Below are positions 1 to 10,500 of a stretch of 24,786 nucleotides of DNA, in pieces (positions within the stretch are counted from its first letter, which is position 1; each line of letters starts with the position of its first letter). This DNA is from Didymodactylos carnosus. Lineage: Eukaryota > Rotifera > Eurotatoria > Philodinida > Philodinidae. Made by a program: the position numbers and the translations under genes. The notes beneath the pieces are model-generated. The model did no database searches. It had not been told where the DNA came from and was given only the letters and a program-made list of their open reading frames with translations. The stretch covers positions 1-24,786 of the forward strand of contig CAJNOQ010002351.1 in NCBI GenBank assembly GCA_905250885.1. Reading direction: 5' to 3'.

Positions 1-1477
1 AAAACTCTTTTATGTATCAGAATCAAAGATCAATGTGCTTTGCAGAAATATGTGCTGTAATTATTTAGAGTTATAGCTAAAAGTTTAGACTTAGCACTTA
101 CTTTCTGGCCGAAGATAGTAAAGGTTGGGGGACGTTGTCTGTAGGAATATCTCCTTTGAAAGTTTGCTTTTTTCTATCTAGAACATATAACATAAGGAAT
201 CGTTTGCCCTTTTGAATGCAACTTACAGGTACAGAATTGCCTAAAATACAGTAGTGATTTTAAATTTTCGGGCAATGTGACGGTTACAGATTAATATACC
301 GATTTATTTCTCCACTCAGGAAAAACCGACATATGCATATAGATATTTGCTACCGCTGCTATATGCGATATGCATATAGAAAGATAGGTATTGAAGAGAC
401 TTACTGATCGCCATATCACACTGTTTTTGAAATTGTATTGGTCTTGTCAACTTACAAGAGCTATAAGTACCTGCTCTAAACTACAGACGATATCATGAAA
501 AAAATGTCGAAGTAAGAATGGTAAGTATTAAGACGGAAGTATAATGTCGTACTGCTTGTTGCTATAAAGTTAGTTTTTTCTTCTGGTGTATTTTTTCTTT
601 AATTTAAGTTTTCTTTGATTGAATTGGTGATCAAAAAAATTGATACCCATGAAAAATGATTACAATGTTGTTATTTTATATGGATTATACTGATCATTAT
701 GTATGATTATAGTGACACACGTTAATTATAACAAAGCTGCTATTCACTTTGTGTCCTATACCATTAGATGCGTCTTGAAGGGGCCTACAAAATGGTATGC
801 AATTGAGGAAAAACCAATTTTGCCTGGCATATTTTTTATTCTGCAAGAGCGAAAAAAATCAAAATTCTGGCGGTAATTCGCACTTTTCTTCATCAGAATT
901 CATCTTTTACGCAATAAAAATACCATATTCGGAGTCAGCGTCAAAAACTGAATCGAATAATACATATCTGAAAATTTTTCGTTGATTTACATTTGTGAAT
1001 ACAATAAACGCGACATATACATCCAAAGAGAATTAGCTTCTCATTTTCAGATGTTTATCGATATCGGTAAGATTAATGTTTTTATGGAAATGAGTAATAA
1101 TCTATCTGCCGATTTCTGATGTGTTATAATCCTTAATTTCCTTTATAGAATCTACGATGTAGATTTTTTTTTGACAAGGATGCACGAATAGTAAAAATAA
1201 TCAAATACTGTAAAATTTACATATACGAAGTCAAGGTTAATAGAAAAAACCATTGTCCTTTTTTTTAGAATTAAACAGCAATTTATACGTGAACTATATA
1301 TTATTATCTAAAAGCACAGCCTTACTTGAATAGTATATGATTTCGATTACAATCATCTATTTTTAGGTAAACAGGTAACTCTCAAATTCCGGCAGACATA
1401 GAAAAATGTGTATCATTTTTGTCAGTTCCATAGAATTATCATAATATTTTAACTGCCTGGCCTTATACATCGTTTTA
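1..1477. other. Gene-free AT-rich flank
   Basis: I see no supportable gene here. The longest open frame (797-985, plus, 62 codons) has no splice context or recognisable motif and looks like chance in AT-rich DNA. Positions 340-380 contain two copies of a 12-bp ATATGCATATAG motif about 35 bp apart. No tRNA, rRNA or simple-sequence array was seen. Confidence 0.6.
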
Positions 1478-2397
1478 TAAAGGGTGGCGCAGAATAAATG
1501 GGTCAAAACCATTTTTTGTTGGCATTTACGTAAGTTTCTAAGACTTCATTCTAAGCGCATTTAATAGAGAATTTGCTGCTCTACAAAACTATCGACTTAA
1601 TATTTCAATAAAACGTTTCGTTTCGCCACATAATTTATAACACTGATACTTAGCCATTAGGACAACTGCGGCGGTCAAAAAGCGCAGAATTACAGAATAT
1701 TTTTTTCGAAAATAATGCTTCAAAATTCCAAGTTTACCAAAATATTCTACGTGAAAGTCTGCATCCTTTGATATATTTTTTTATAATTTTATAAAAAAAA
1801 GTTTTTGCTAAAAATAGTCACTAATTTAGAAAAATTCACTGTTCTCGCCAGTCTAGACCAGTATTCTTTTCTTTTTTTCTTTTCCATAAGAAACTGAGAA
1901 TTATTCATTTTAAAGTCATATGTTTCTGGACAGAATTGAATTCTGCTTTGAATGGTATTGAAATAAAAATTTTAGAGCCTAATTTGGTTTTTATAAATTC
2001 ACGTTTCTTGAAGTTTTTCTAAAATTATTGCGATATGTTAGTGTTCCAAAATTTTCCGTTAAGGAATAAACGCTAAAACTTATAAAGTTACGTAGAATGA
2101 TACAGCACAGAATTTTCTATCTACTGAAGTAAAGTACTTCCTGTTTAACCGCGATTCGATGAGCTTAGGACTTCAAAAACTCACGAGAAATAAACGCGTC
2201 ACAGTTGGCCTGATGACTAATTATCAATGGTAGGAATTTGGTGGCGAAACAAAAAGTTTCATTTTAATATTAAGTCGATAGTTTTGTAGAGCAACAAATT
2301 CTCTATCGAATGAGCTTAGAATGAAGACTTGCCAATTTACATAAATGTCTCAAAAACAAAAAATGGTTTTGACTCATTTATTCTGCACCATCCGTTA
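1478..2397. mobile_element. Foldback MITE, probably Tc1/mariner-derived
   Basis: Two long arms, about 1480-1672 and 2196-2395, are inverted copies of one another with scattered mismatches and small indels. The outer ends read AGGGTGGCGCAGAATAAATG on the left and, reverse complemented, CGGATGGTGCAGAATAAATG on the right. Both are followed by a shared GTCAAAACCATTTTTTGTT stretch. A TA dinucleotide sits just outside each end (1478-1479 and 2396-2397), as expected for the TA target duplication of Tc1/mariner/IS630 transposons. The interior (about 1673-2195) has no long open frame and no transposase motif, so this is a non-autonomous element of 916 bp. Divergence between the arms suggests it is not a recent insertion. 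The superfamily call rests on TIR style and the TA duplication, not on a database match. Confidence 0.8.
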
Positions 2398-2826
2398 GAT
2401 GTGAATATGATAGATAGCTCAAACATTATTATACAGCTTTTATTAGAAAATATCTCCATTCGTGATGTATCAGCTTCTGGAATTTTCGATCTTCTGAACA
2501 GCTCTACAAAAAATATTTCGTCATGGCATCTATCTTCTCTCTTCTCTGCAAAGTTCGATCTGATCCAGTGAAGCGAATTAAGCTGAAACTTTTAAGCCAA
2601 AAGAACGTTCAGATTTATATTCTCAAAAAAAACTTCATCGTGCTCTGTTTTATGCTTTAAAAGACAAGGTACTCGTGTTCATTTTTACTATAGAATGCCC
2701 AAACCTCGTTGTCTTCAAACATCTTTATCGTTGATAGAGTGTACACTGAACACAAAACAATGGAGTACTCCAGCAGATACAATAATATGAGGAGAAATAT
2801 TGAATGTTAAGTTATCACTATGTTAT
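2398..2826. other. Spacer between MITE and IQCG, possible decayed coding DNA
   Basis: No gene could be modelled. Unusually long stretches are open on both strands just right of the transposon: plus frame to 2571, and a minus frame running from about 2570 into the transposon arm. A second short plus frame spans about 2581-2755. None starts convincingly, joins by splicing, or matches a family I know. It may be remnant coding sequence or chance. Confidence 0.35.
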
Positions 2827-2831
2827 TTATT
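2826..2831 (-). terminator. Candidate polyadenylation signal overlapping the IQCG stop codon
   Basis: On the minus strand AATAAA runs 2831-2826 and overlaps the TAA stop at 2829-2827. If used, the 3' UTR would be only some 15-25 nt, with the transcript ending before the spacer next to the transposon. The motif is common in AT-rich DNA, so this is suggestive only. Confidence 0.35.
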
Positions 2832-5800
2832 TAACTTTCGTCTTCTTTACCTTCTTGACTCTTTTTCGTTTCTTTTTAAATTTAAATTTTCTCACAACCA
2901 TTCCACGCCACCATGCCTATTGAAAAGGAATACAATAATAGGTGAACAAGATAATAAACAGAGAAACATAATTCTACTTGTATTTGAATGATGGCATCTA
3001 ATTTACATTGCCTTTTCTCTTCCTCTTTTCGTTGATATTCTCGTTTCTCTCGTTCATCCTGTACAACTTGTTTCATTCTCATATATTCCTTATACATCTC
3101 TGTTCTCTGTCTGAGAATATTATTTAAATCTATTCGATATTGTACAACTTCTTTATCAAAACTCGTTGTTTCATCTTCATATTTTTGTTGCCATTTATTT
3201 GCATTTCTCTCTGCTTCTTTTCGCTGTATATCTAATAGTCGGACTTTTTCTTTGTGACCAATTTCCATTTGTTTACACGCATTTTCATATTCTCTAATTC
3301 GTTCTTCATATTCTAATTCTATTGTTTTCAAATATTCATTCCATTGAGCAATATGATTTTTTTTCCAATCATCACAGTATCTCAATGCAATTTTGGCACG
3401 CGTATTTTCTTCCATTAATCGGTCTTTAACTTTAGCTTTTTCATCAAATAGTAATTGTAATTTTTGACTTTTTTCTTTTGAAAAATGTTTTTGAATAAAT
3501 CGTAACTTTTTTGCTTTATCATACGATAGTTCTAAACGTTCATTGAGTTGTTTCAATTGAGTTGATAATAAATTATTGTGGATGTTCGTAACAAAATTTT
3601 CTGCCATATTTGCTTGCGATTCATTTAATAGTGAACGAAAAAATAACATAAGCATTTGTTGAAAATTTTCAATTTCATAACGTAATTTATCTCGTTCACT
3701 CATTCTAAAACGACGAGAAACTTATAATCAATATTGAGAATACTATCGTTATATCAAATAGCACACAAATAAATAGTAAACCGTATTACAAAATTTCTTA
3801 AAAATACTCTTCCCCTCTTTTTAAACGTTCCATAGAAATGCTATGAAATTCAAATGAGTAGAACTTTACCCTTTTCGAGTTTTTATCTATATAACTTGTA
3901 TTAATGTTTTTTCGGTATTCTTAGTATAATTTGAGCAGGAAAGGTGTAAAAAAAGAAGCCCATACCAATATCTCTGTACTAGTATCTTGCATATCTGGGT
4001 AAAGTTTCTAATCCAGTCATATATTATACCAATATCACACGAACCGTGCTTACGATTTTAACAAAATTTTCCAGAGATGTGTTACTAAATTTCGTTTTTA
4101 TTTTGTCGCTTTTATCAATAAATTCTTGAGATGGACTATGACGTTTTTTTTGTGGTACTCAAGTAAATACTGAAGTATGTTTTAGACTTAGATTAAGGTC
4201 AACTTAAGTCAGGTATTCAAGCCCTTAACTTAATCTTAAACATGATCTTAATTTAAACATTGTCGTATGTCAATGTTATAACAAGACATGCTAAAGCAAA
4301 CTAGACGTTAACTCAAGCCTGCTCATAACGTAAAAATATGGATGCAACAATTCCCGTATATCTCGTAACTGTCTAGTACAAGTGGAACTATGAAGAAAAA
4401 AGGATAAGCAATGTAATAAGTTCAACTAATAAGTTGTAATAAACTGAAGATTAGAGCTAAGCATACTACAGACCTGATAAACTTACTTACATAAATACAC
4501 CGGCTAAACTGAGCGTCAGTGGATTACAATTGAGTTCATTCTTGTCCATCATTATCGCCGTCCGTTTTTGTTGAGTTGGCGAAGTCGATTTACTTAATAT
4601 TTGATATGATAGTTCTGTGCCCAATTTTTGATGATATAATGAACTGTCATTTAAGAAGCCTAACAATTAAAGCCTAACAATTAAAGAGATAGTAAATTAT
4701 TTGCTGTGAAGAGTAAACAGACTGACGAAAAGTACAGATAAAAGCCGACGCGAAGACGCCGATAGTAGAGCGCGGGTGGCACTAAGGTTCAACGACGCTG
4801 AGGCATCAAAATTCATTTGGTTCAACACACTAAGGTTCAACACATATCTAGCTAGATTCATTAATCTATCTATTATGATTTAAACGAGTATACTTCAAAA
4901 GAGAATCCCCTTGAAATCATTCTAGTATTTCATAGTATAACCATTCTGTTGCTTTGACCACTGCAGTGTAAGTGTAGTAGTATCATTGCATCCAAACGTC
5001 AAAATATGAAACAAATACCTTTAATTTGTCACTAACTGAACATATTAAAAACATTTTATAGCTGAGCGCATACTTCTACTTAGATCCATTTTTATACGAA
5101 GTCAATCGTGCGTACGCCCTCCTTCTAATTATATTGATAAATACCATATTTTATTGGTTTTTTCATTAATTCATCAGCATTAGCGTCAAAATGTTGTTCA
5201 TAATCTGTTAATTCATTATTTTTTGCTCGCGTTAATTCTTCCCTTAATATATCTAATTCATCAAACGTATCTTCAAATACAGCCGCTATTTCGTATCCTC
5301 GCAGTTTTAATAATATAGGATTTAAATTGATTATTGATGACGAGGAGGATAATACCAAATTGGATCTTAATTCACCTAGAAAACAAAAACTATATACGTT
5401 ATTCAGCCTCAAATGCATGACTTCTGTTGATTCTTTCAACAACATCGGTTAAGAGAATATGAAATACGAATATAATATTCTGACAATTTTTTTTTTCATT
5501 CTATTAGGGCACTTAATTACTATTACCTGTTTTTAATTCTGTGGGTGATGTGGATGATTTGGAATATGAATGTTCAAATGTCACACATGGCAACTGCTGA
5601 GTTTTCAATGTTGTGTTCGATGATAACTTATGGTAATTTGATATTTTCAACGTACTCTGTGGTGATAATAATGTTTCTCTACGAATGTCTGACGTTCGAA
5701 TGACGGATAATGTTGTCGGTGTCGCATTTTTACTAAGTTGTAATTCCATATTAGCGCATTTCATTGCTAATTCTTCAAGTATTTTTTCCATTTCTGGACT

Positions 5801-5839
5801 ATACTGGAACCAGTCTTCATCTTTCATATCTGACTTCAT
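2827..5839 (-). CDS. IQCG: IQ-motif coiled-coil protein, dynein regulatory complex subunit 9 (DRC9/IQCG)
   Basis: Model: complement(join(2827..2916, 2978..3704, 4491..4614, 5145..5375, 5527..5839)), 494 codons plus stop, phase kept at all four GT-AG junctions. DRC9 is a subunit of the nexin-dynein regulatory complex linking axonemal doublets and controlling motility of cilia. What is seen: residues about 140-160 contain AAVFEDTFDELDILREEL, resembling the conserved AVLEDT-DQLSIL block I recall from vertebrate IQCG. Residues about 223-460 are highly charged coiled coil. The C-terminus carries an IQ motif, IQAWWRGMVVRK, split by the last intron after IQIQ, followed by a Lys/Arg-rich tail. Human IQCG is of similar size (about 440 residues). 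The start is the first in-frame ATG; a second Met is at residue 5. Introns 2 and 3 are long (530 and 786 nt), others 151 and 61. The sister subunit DRC10/IQCD is the main alternative; AWWRG and the EDT block favour DRC9. Confidence 0.8.
3705..4490 (-). other. IQCG intron 3 (786 nt)
   Basis: The donor reads GTAAGTAAG at 4490 and the acceptor CGTTTTAG ends at 3705. No coding signal was found inside. Around 4180-4260 there is a cluster of CTTAA/TTAAG words forming weak inverted pairs. The intron is more than ten times the usual length here, which suggests old insertions, but no element ends are clear. Confidence 0.6.
4615..5144 (-). other. IQCG intron 2 (530 nt) with short repeats and a GC-rich patch
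   Basis: The donor is GTATTT at 5144 and the acceptor GGGCACAG ends at 4615. It holds a perfect 14-bp tandem duplication (AAGCCTAACAATTA twice, 4656-4683), a GC-rich patch (about 4744-4780) in otherwise AT-rich DNA, and two copies of CACTAAGGTTCAAC (4780-4793 and 4828-4841), with a third GGTTCAAC at 4819. No coding potential was recognised. Confidence 0.6.
4656..4683. repeat. 14-bp tandem duplication
   Basis: Two perfect adjacent copies of AAGCCTAACAATTA lie in IQCG intron 2, just upstream (in transcript sense) of exon 3. The likely origin is replication slippage. Confidence 0.85.
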
Positions 5840-7579
5840 GTTTCATACAAAAATTTATTCACAAGTTCAGTATCAATCTCTTATTTTTATCTATTGTAAG
5901 ATCTTATAAAAAATTGACTACATAACGTCCGTATGAGTCATTCGTTGATAATTGTTTCTACTGAAAAGCTAATGAATAGATAGTGACTTGATGTATGCCA
6001 CATAATAGCAGATTAACACGTGCTTTGTTGCGTTTTTACAACATTTATTTTCGTTGTACACAGAATACGATTGAATGTTATTGTGATGAAGTTGTATGTA
6101 CGAAATTAATTCTCTTATGATAGGATGTACGTTTGGCATTTAGAATAAAACGTCTTAATCCTCATCTTCTCATATGGATCAGTTTACTGTCCCAATCAGC
6201 TTGTCAAATAAATAGTAAAATTATACTCATACGAGTTCTGAACAAATTTCATAAAATCGTCACTTACTTATAGTATACTGGAAAAAATTTTGTTTATGAC
6301 ATAGAAACATAGAAACGATTTTATTATTGCCCACTCATTATATATGTTTCCAATCGCAATTTAATTTTTATATCTTTTTCTCAAACAAATGTTTTTGTTC
6401 TGGAGAACAAAAATTAATCATCATTATTATCATGAATTTTATTCATTTATGCTTTTTGTTTTTGTTCGGCCTGTCACATCATTTAAAACAAATAACAGGA
6501 AAAAAAAAATCAACTTTACTCATTTCATTTTTTTTGTCAAAACTAACAAACAACCAAAAAAGAAAAAAACGATTAGTGATGATAAGAACAAAAAATATAT
6601 ATGTAGATTAGAATACGAAGAGAAATAATCAAAAATAATGAGTGCAATCAATTTTTAAAAAAAAATTACAGAAAAACCCAACAATAATTTGTGTATTGAG
6701 GTGTGACTTCAAATAAAAAATAGAAAATGCTTTCTCTCTCGTTAGATATATCCTACTTATGCCGTATTTACATGAAAAAGAAAATGAATAACAGCAACAA
6801 CAACAACAACAACAACAATCACGGATATCGTGAATAGGATGAGAGTGGTTCGTATTTAATAGTGTATGTGTGAAAGTGGAATGATGCATTCCGGGAATGA
6901 ATGAACCAGTTCATTCAAAAGATAAATAGATAGAATAGTTTTCAGAACAAATAACTACAGATAAACAAACGTTATTATATATGCATGGTTAAAAAATAAA
7001 TTAGCAACAAAATAATCAAGTAAAAAGACGATTATGTGGTCTTATCAATTTTTAGACAGGAATAAAATGAAAAAAGATGCGATATTGAAAATATATAAAC
7101 GATAAAACATTTTCTCTGACAACAACAGTAGGACAGATAACATAATGAATTCGTATCGATGAACCATGTATTCGTTTTATTTCTTTTGTTGACCAGTCTT
7201 GTCTGAGTACACTGTTTTTGATAAATAAAAAGCTTAGCTTTCTCATCATAGAAATGAAACGAATACCTTAATAACAACAATTAATTAGTAAAACTTGCAA
7301 ATGCGTACCGTTCAAGAAAAAAATGAAAATTTTTCTCTATTTTAGAACACCAAGCACGCACACAAGAAAAATAACAAGAAAAAAACGAATAATATTTTTC
7401 TTGGCATTATTATATCTATTCTAGGAAAGAGAGAACGAAAACATGTCGAAATAAATAACGAAGAATAAAAACGACAACAATCAATCGTTTGCTTCTAAAG
7501 GATAACAATAAAATCACGCGGGCATAATGGAGACAATTAGGACACCGTAATAATTGTGTAATGCAATATTCGTCCTACG
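5840..7579. other. Spacer: MTMR3 3' UTR and IQCG upstream region
   Basis: Both flanking genes are on the minus strand, so this stretch should contain the MTMR3 3' UTR (right part) and the IQCG promoter (left part). It is very AT-rich with many A/T runs. The open frames in it (for example 6327-6628 plus and 6629-6889 minus) are low complexity, encoding Lys/Asn/Phe or a poly-Cys run read from a CAA repeat. Several TTTATT words (AATAAA on the minus strand; for example 7176-7181 and 6438-6443) could be polyadenylation signals and I cannot choose between them. I did not find an RFX X-box upstream of IQCG. Confidence 0.6.
6795..6818 (+). repeat. (CAA)n microsatellite
   Basis: About eight CAA units in a row, preceded by CAG, lie in the MTMR3-IQCG spacer. 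Its reverse strand explains a spurious frame with a run of cysteines. Confidence 0.9.
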
Positions 7580-10500
7580 TTATCCTTTCACTTTTTGACT
7601 TGTTGAATTAAACGTGTTTGATGTCGTTGTTTGTTGTTGTTGTCTACAATCGTTTGCTTGCGTTTGAATTGGTACTGGTACCGTTGTATTAGCAGCTGCT
7701 GCTAATAAATTAATTGTTGATTCTTTTTGTTTTGGCGATGATGATAATGCATTATGCATCATTACTGGACTGCACGCCAAAGGTGATGTTAAATCTGAGT
7801 TAATATCTTCGATCAATAAATAACACTTATCACAAACACGTACGGGATTTAACAAATTCAATGTTGGAATCGGTTTATAATGTTTTGCACAACTATGACA
7901 GAATACGTCTCCGCATCGTCTACAGAAAAAAACGGAACAGATTAAGATTCAGCGTGTGTACACTATGAAAATTAAATTACCTGCAATGATGTTTCCGTAC
8001 CTGAAAATATAAAATGGAACACGATAATATTAAAGAAGATAAATATATTGTGTACACGTACCACTGGCCAAAAAAATTTTATACTACAACCTTGACAACC
8101 TTCGACGGAAAAGTCCGGTATCCATCGAGTAACATCTCTTATCGTGTCAGATGTATCTATTTTCTGCCAACTTGCACAAGAGGACGAATCGGTTGTGCTA
8201 AAGGGACTTTGAGATATATTATCCATTCTTGGTGAAACATTCTAAACAAAATACAAAAATATTAAACACAAATAATGTTTATACACTATTTTAACTGAGT
8301 GCTCGATAGCTAATATCCAAAACACTTGGTTCTCATTTAAAAGGTCTAAATCTTTGTCAGTTATTGTTTTGAACAACGAACATTACTATATCATGAAATT
8401 ACCTGAGCTGGTATATTATATTTAATAATAGTTGTTAGAACACGTTCCAGTTTTCTAACATGATCATGTAGCTCTTCGATTTTATTCTATTTGAAAAATA
8501 AATAAAAAGATATTATTGAACATATTAAGATGAATATTAACTACAAAAAACGTTTTTTTGTCAAAAACTTACCACGTATGTTCGTTCTTTTTGCAACATT
8601 CTTAATGTTGCGACATCATTTATTTTTGTTAAACCATCGATATCAATACGTTTTCTGACAGATTTTACTGACTTGTCACCATACGAGGAAGAAGACGATA
8701 AATGCTGCAACTGAAATAAAGTAAAACTAAAATAAATGTTTATATTTTAAATATGTATAGGTCAGTTTCATACGAACATAGTATTTTATCAGTTCTCTAT
8801 GAAATAAGGAAATATTTTCAGAAGAAACATGACATATACCCAACGGCGACTATCAATAAGAGGACATCTCCTATATCATGATCGGGATATAAGGCACAAA
8901 ATTTTGTCGTAAAAACGATTAAGGGAAAAAGTTGACCTCACCATTAGAAAGAGCTGGAAAAACTACACCAGATGCTGTTGTGTTTGATTAAAAGTCTACC
9001 AGGCACCCAGTAACTAGTTTTTCGAACAAAACTTTTTAACAAACTTTAGTCGAATTTATATCCTGATCGAGGAATAGGTGATTAACCTTTTATTGCTCAG
9101 AATGGGATATACTCCTGATCTAATCGCTTTAAACACCGACCATCTTTTTGCGATTTCTTTCTTTTCGATAAACGCATATATTGAAACACATTTCTTTTCT
9201 GATGCGAAGACAATATATAAATACACGTGCTTTATGCTTAACAAGGAATTTTCCAACTATTGATTCGCGCAGATAAACTGCCTTACGTTTTTTATAAGGA
9301 AATGACAACTTGCTGTATCTTTTAAAACGCGTAGCAGTCATGATGCTAACATTTTTGAAGATACCAAAAGAACATCATCATTCCATCCATTGCGACACTT
9401 ATACTCATATTACCTGGTGCAGCAACACCTCTTTCAAACTAATTAGATAAACCATGATGCGACAGTAAATTACTTTAATCAACAAAAATCAATCAATGGG
9501 GATATCGAATTATATCCTGATCGGGATATAATTTCAAACTATATCCCGTTCCGAATATTAAAAAAATTTTGCTGTAAAAAAAAGATATCCCAATCAGGAT
9601 CTCTCCATACTGACTATGATCATTTTCAATATATTCCACTTTTGTAAGTGGTCATTAAATACAGCTTACCATTTTGTGTGGGGTGTTATTATTATCTAAT
9701 GACGATATTTTTGGTAAAGACCATGCTTCTGATAAACTGGACGTTGTACTTGATGTGGAATTTGTATGTTTTCTTGCTGACATTGGTTTTAATACTGTAT
9801 TGGTATTTGATGAAAATTTTTGCGATAATGATAATTGTGGGATGTTCGGTGCTGAATCTACAACTGAATCATATATCGTTGCACTATTATTTAGATGATG
9901 ATGATGATGATAATCTCCACCCCTGCGATGTCCGTTGATTAATGAATTTGTTGCCGTCGCTATACTTGGTGTAGCTATACTGCTTAATGCTGGTAATAAA
10001 CTTGAATTACTTCCACCATTTTGTGATGGAGTTTCGCCAAGATGATGAGGCGGACCGAATAAACTATTTGATAACGATGAATTTGAATTTAATAGGTGAC
10101 CACTATTTTGATGTTGTAAAGTCATACCGACATTATGATTACTAATAGTGATGGGTGGAGTTGTACCCGTACGTAGTGTGATAGATGATTCCATACTACC
10201 ACCCAGTGATGGATCCGACGAGGAACGATGCAGTCCGTTTAATACTGAAGATGATAAATCTTCATAGGAACGACAACGAGGTACTAATGACGAAGTAGAC
10301 GATGGCAATTCACATGGAATGGATGGTGTAAAACGTGTATCACGTAAATATAAATTAGTCCATATTTTCAAATCGCGTACAGAGTATGATGGATATAAAG
10401 CCTAAAAGATAAAAAAGAAAAAATGTTCATTTAATTTTCTTAAAATATTTTCTTTTATACAACTCACTTCTTTCTTAGTGTCATCGAATAAATGATTTAT

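Larger units (their letters stand above)
8711..9669 (-). other. MTMR3 intron 7 (959 nt) with dispersed near-palindromes
   Basis: The donor is GTAAGC at 9669 and the acceptor TTTATTTCAG ends at 8711. Near-copies of TATATCCTGATCGGGATATA occur at 8872-8891 (one change) and 9511-9530, with half or degenerate copies near 9056, 9105, 9539 and 9584. The 8872 and 9539 copies are each followed by AAAATTTTG and then a GTAAAAA-type stretch, forming direct repeats of about 45 bp. Frames inside (for example 9056-9341) match no family I know. It is probably a degenerate mobile element, without clear ends. Confidence 0.6.

Noticed and set aside
4715-4790. Hammerhead-ribozyme-like CTGACGA in IQCG intron 2
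   Set aside because: The required GAAA after stem II and a closing stem III with a UH cleavage site could not be found.
4775-4800. Possible tRNA or SINE because of GGTTCAA (B-box-like)
   Set aside because: No cloverleaf and no A box at correct spacing; GGTTCAAC is simply repeated three times.
2827-5839. Alternative identity DRC10/IQCD for the coiled-coil IQ protein
   Set aside because: The AAVFEDT-DELDIL block and the AWWRGMVVR form of the IQ motif fit DRC9 better. The two are related, so it is kept only as an alternative.
6327-6889. Several overlapping open frames in the MTMR3-IQCG spacer, including one with a run of cysteines
   Set aside because: The cysteine run is the reverse strand of the CAA microsatellite; the others are low-complexity A/T-rich translations, probably untranslated region.
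7972-8226. Reading straight through the donor at 8061 to extend the exon with hydrophobic residues
   Set aside because: That frame loses the FYVE core; splicing to the 20-nt microexon restores all eight zinc ligands and the RKHHC motif.
9056-9341. Minus-strand frames in MTMR3 intron 7 that briefly looked like part of a hAT-type transposase (YPILSN)
   Set aside because: Only one short word resembles the family, the frames overlap out of phase, and no catalytic motif is visible.
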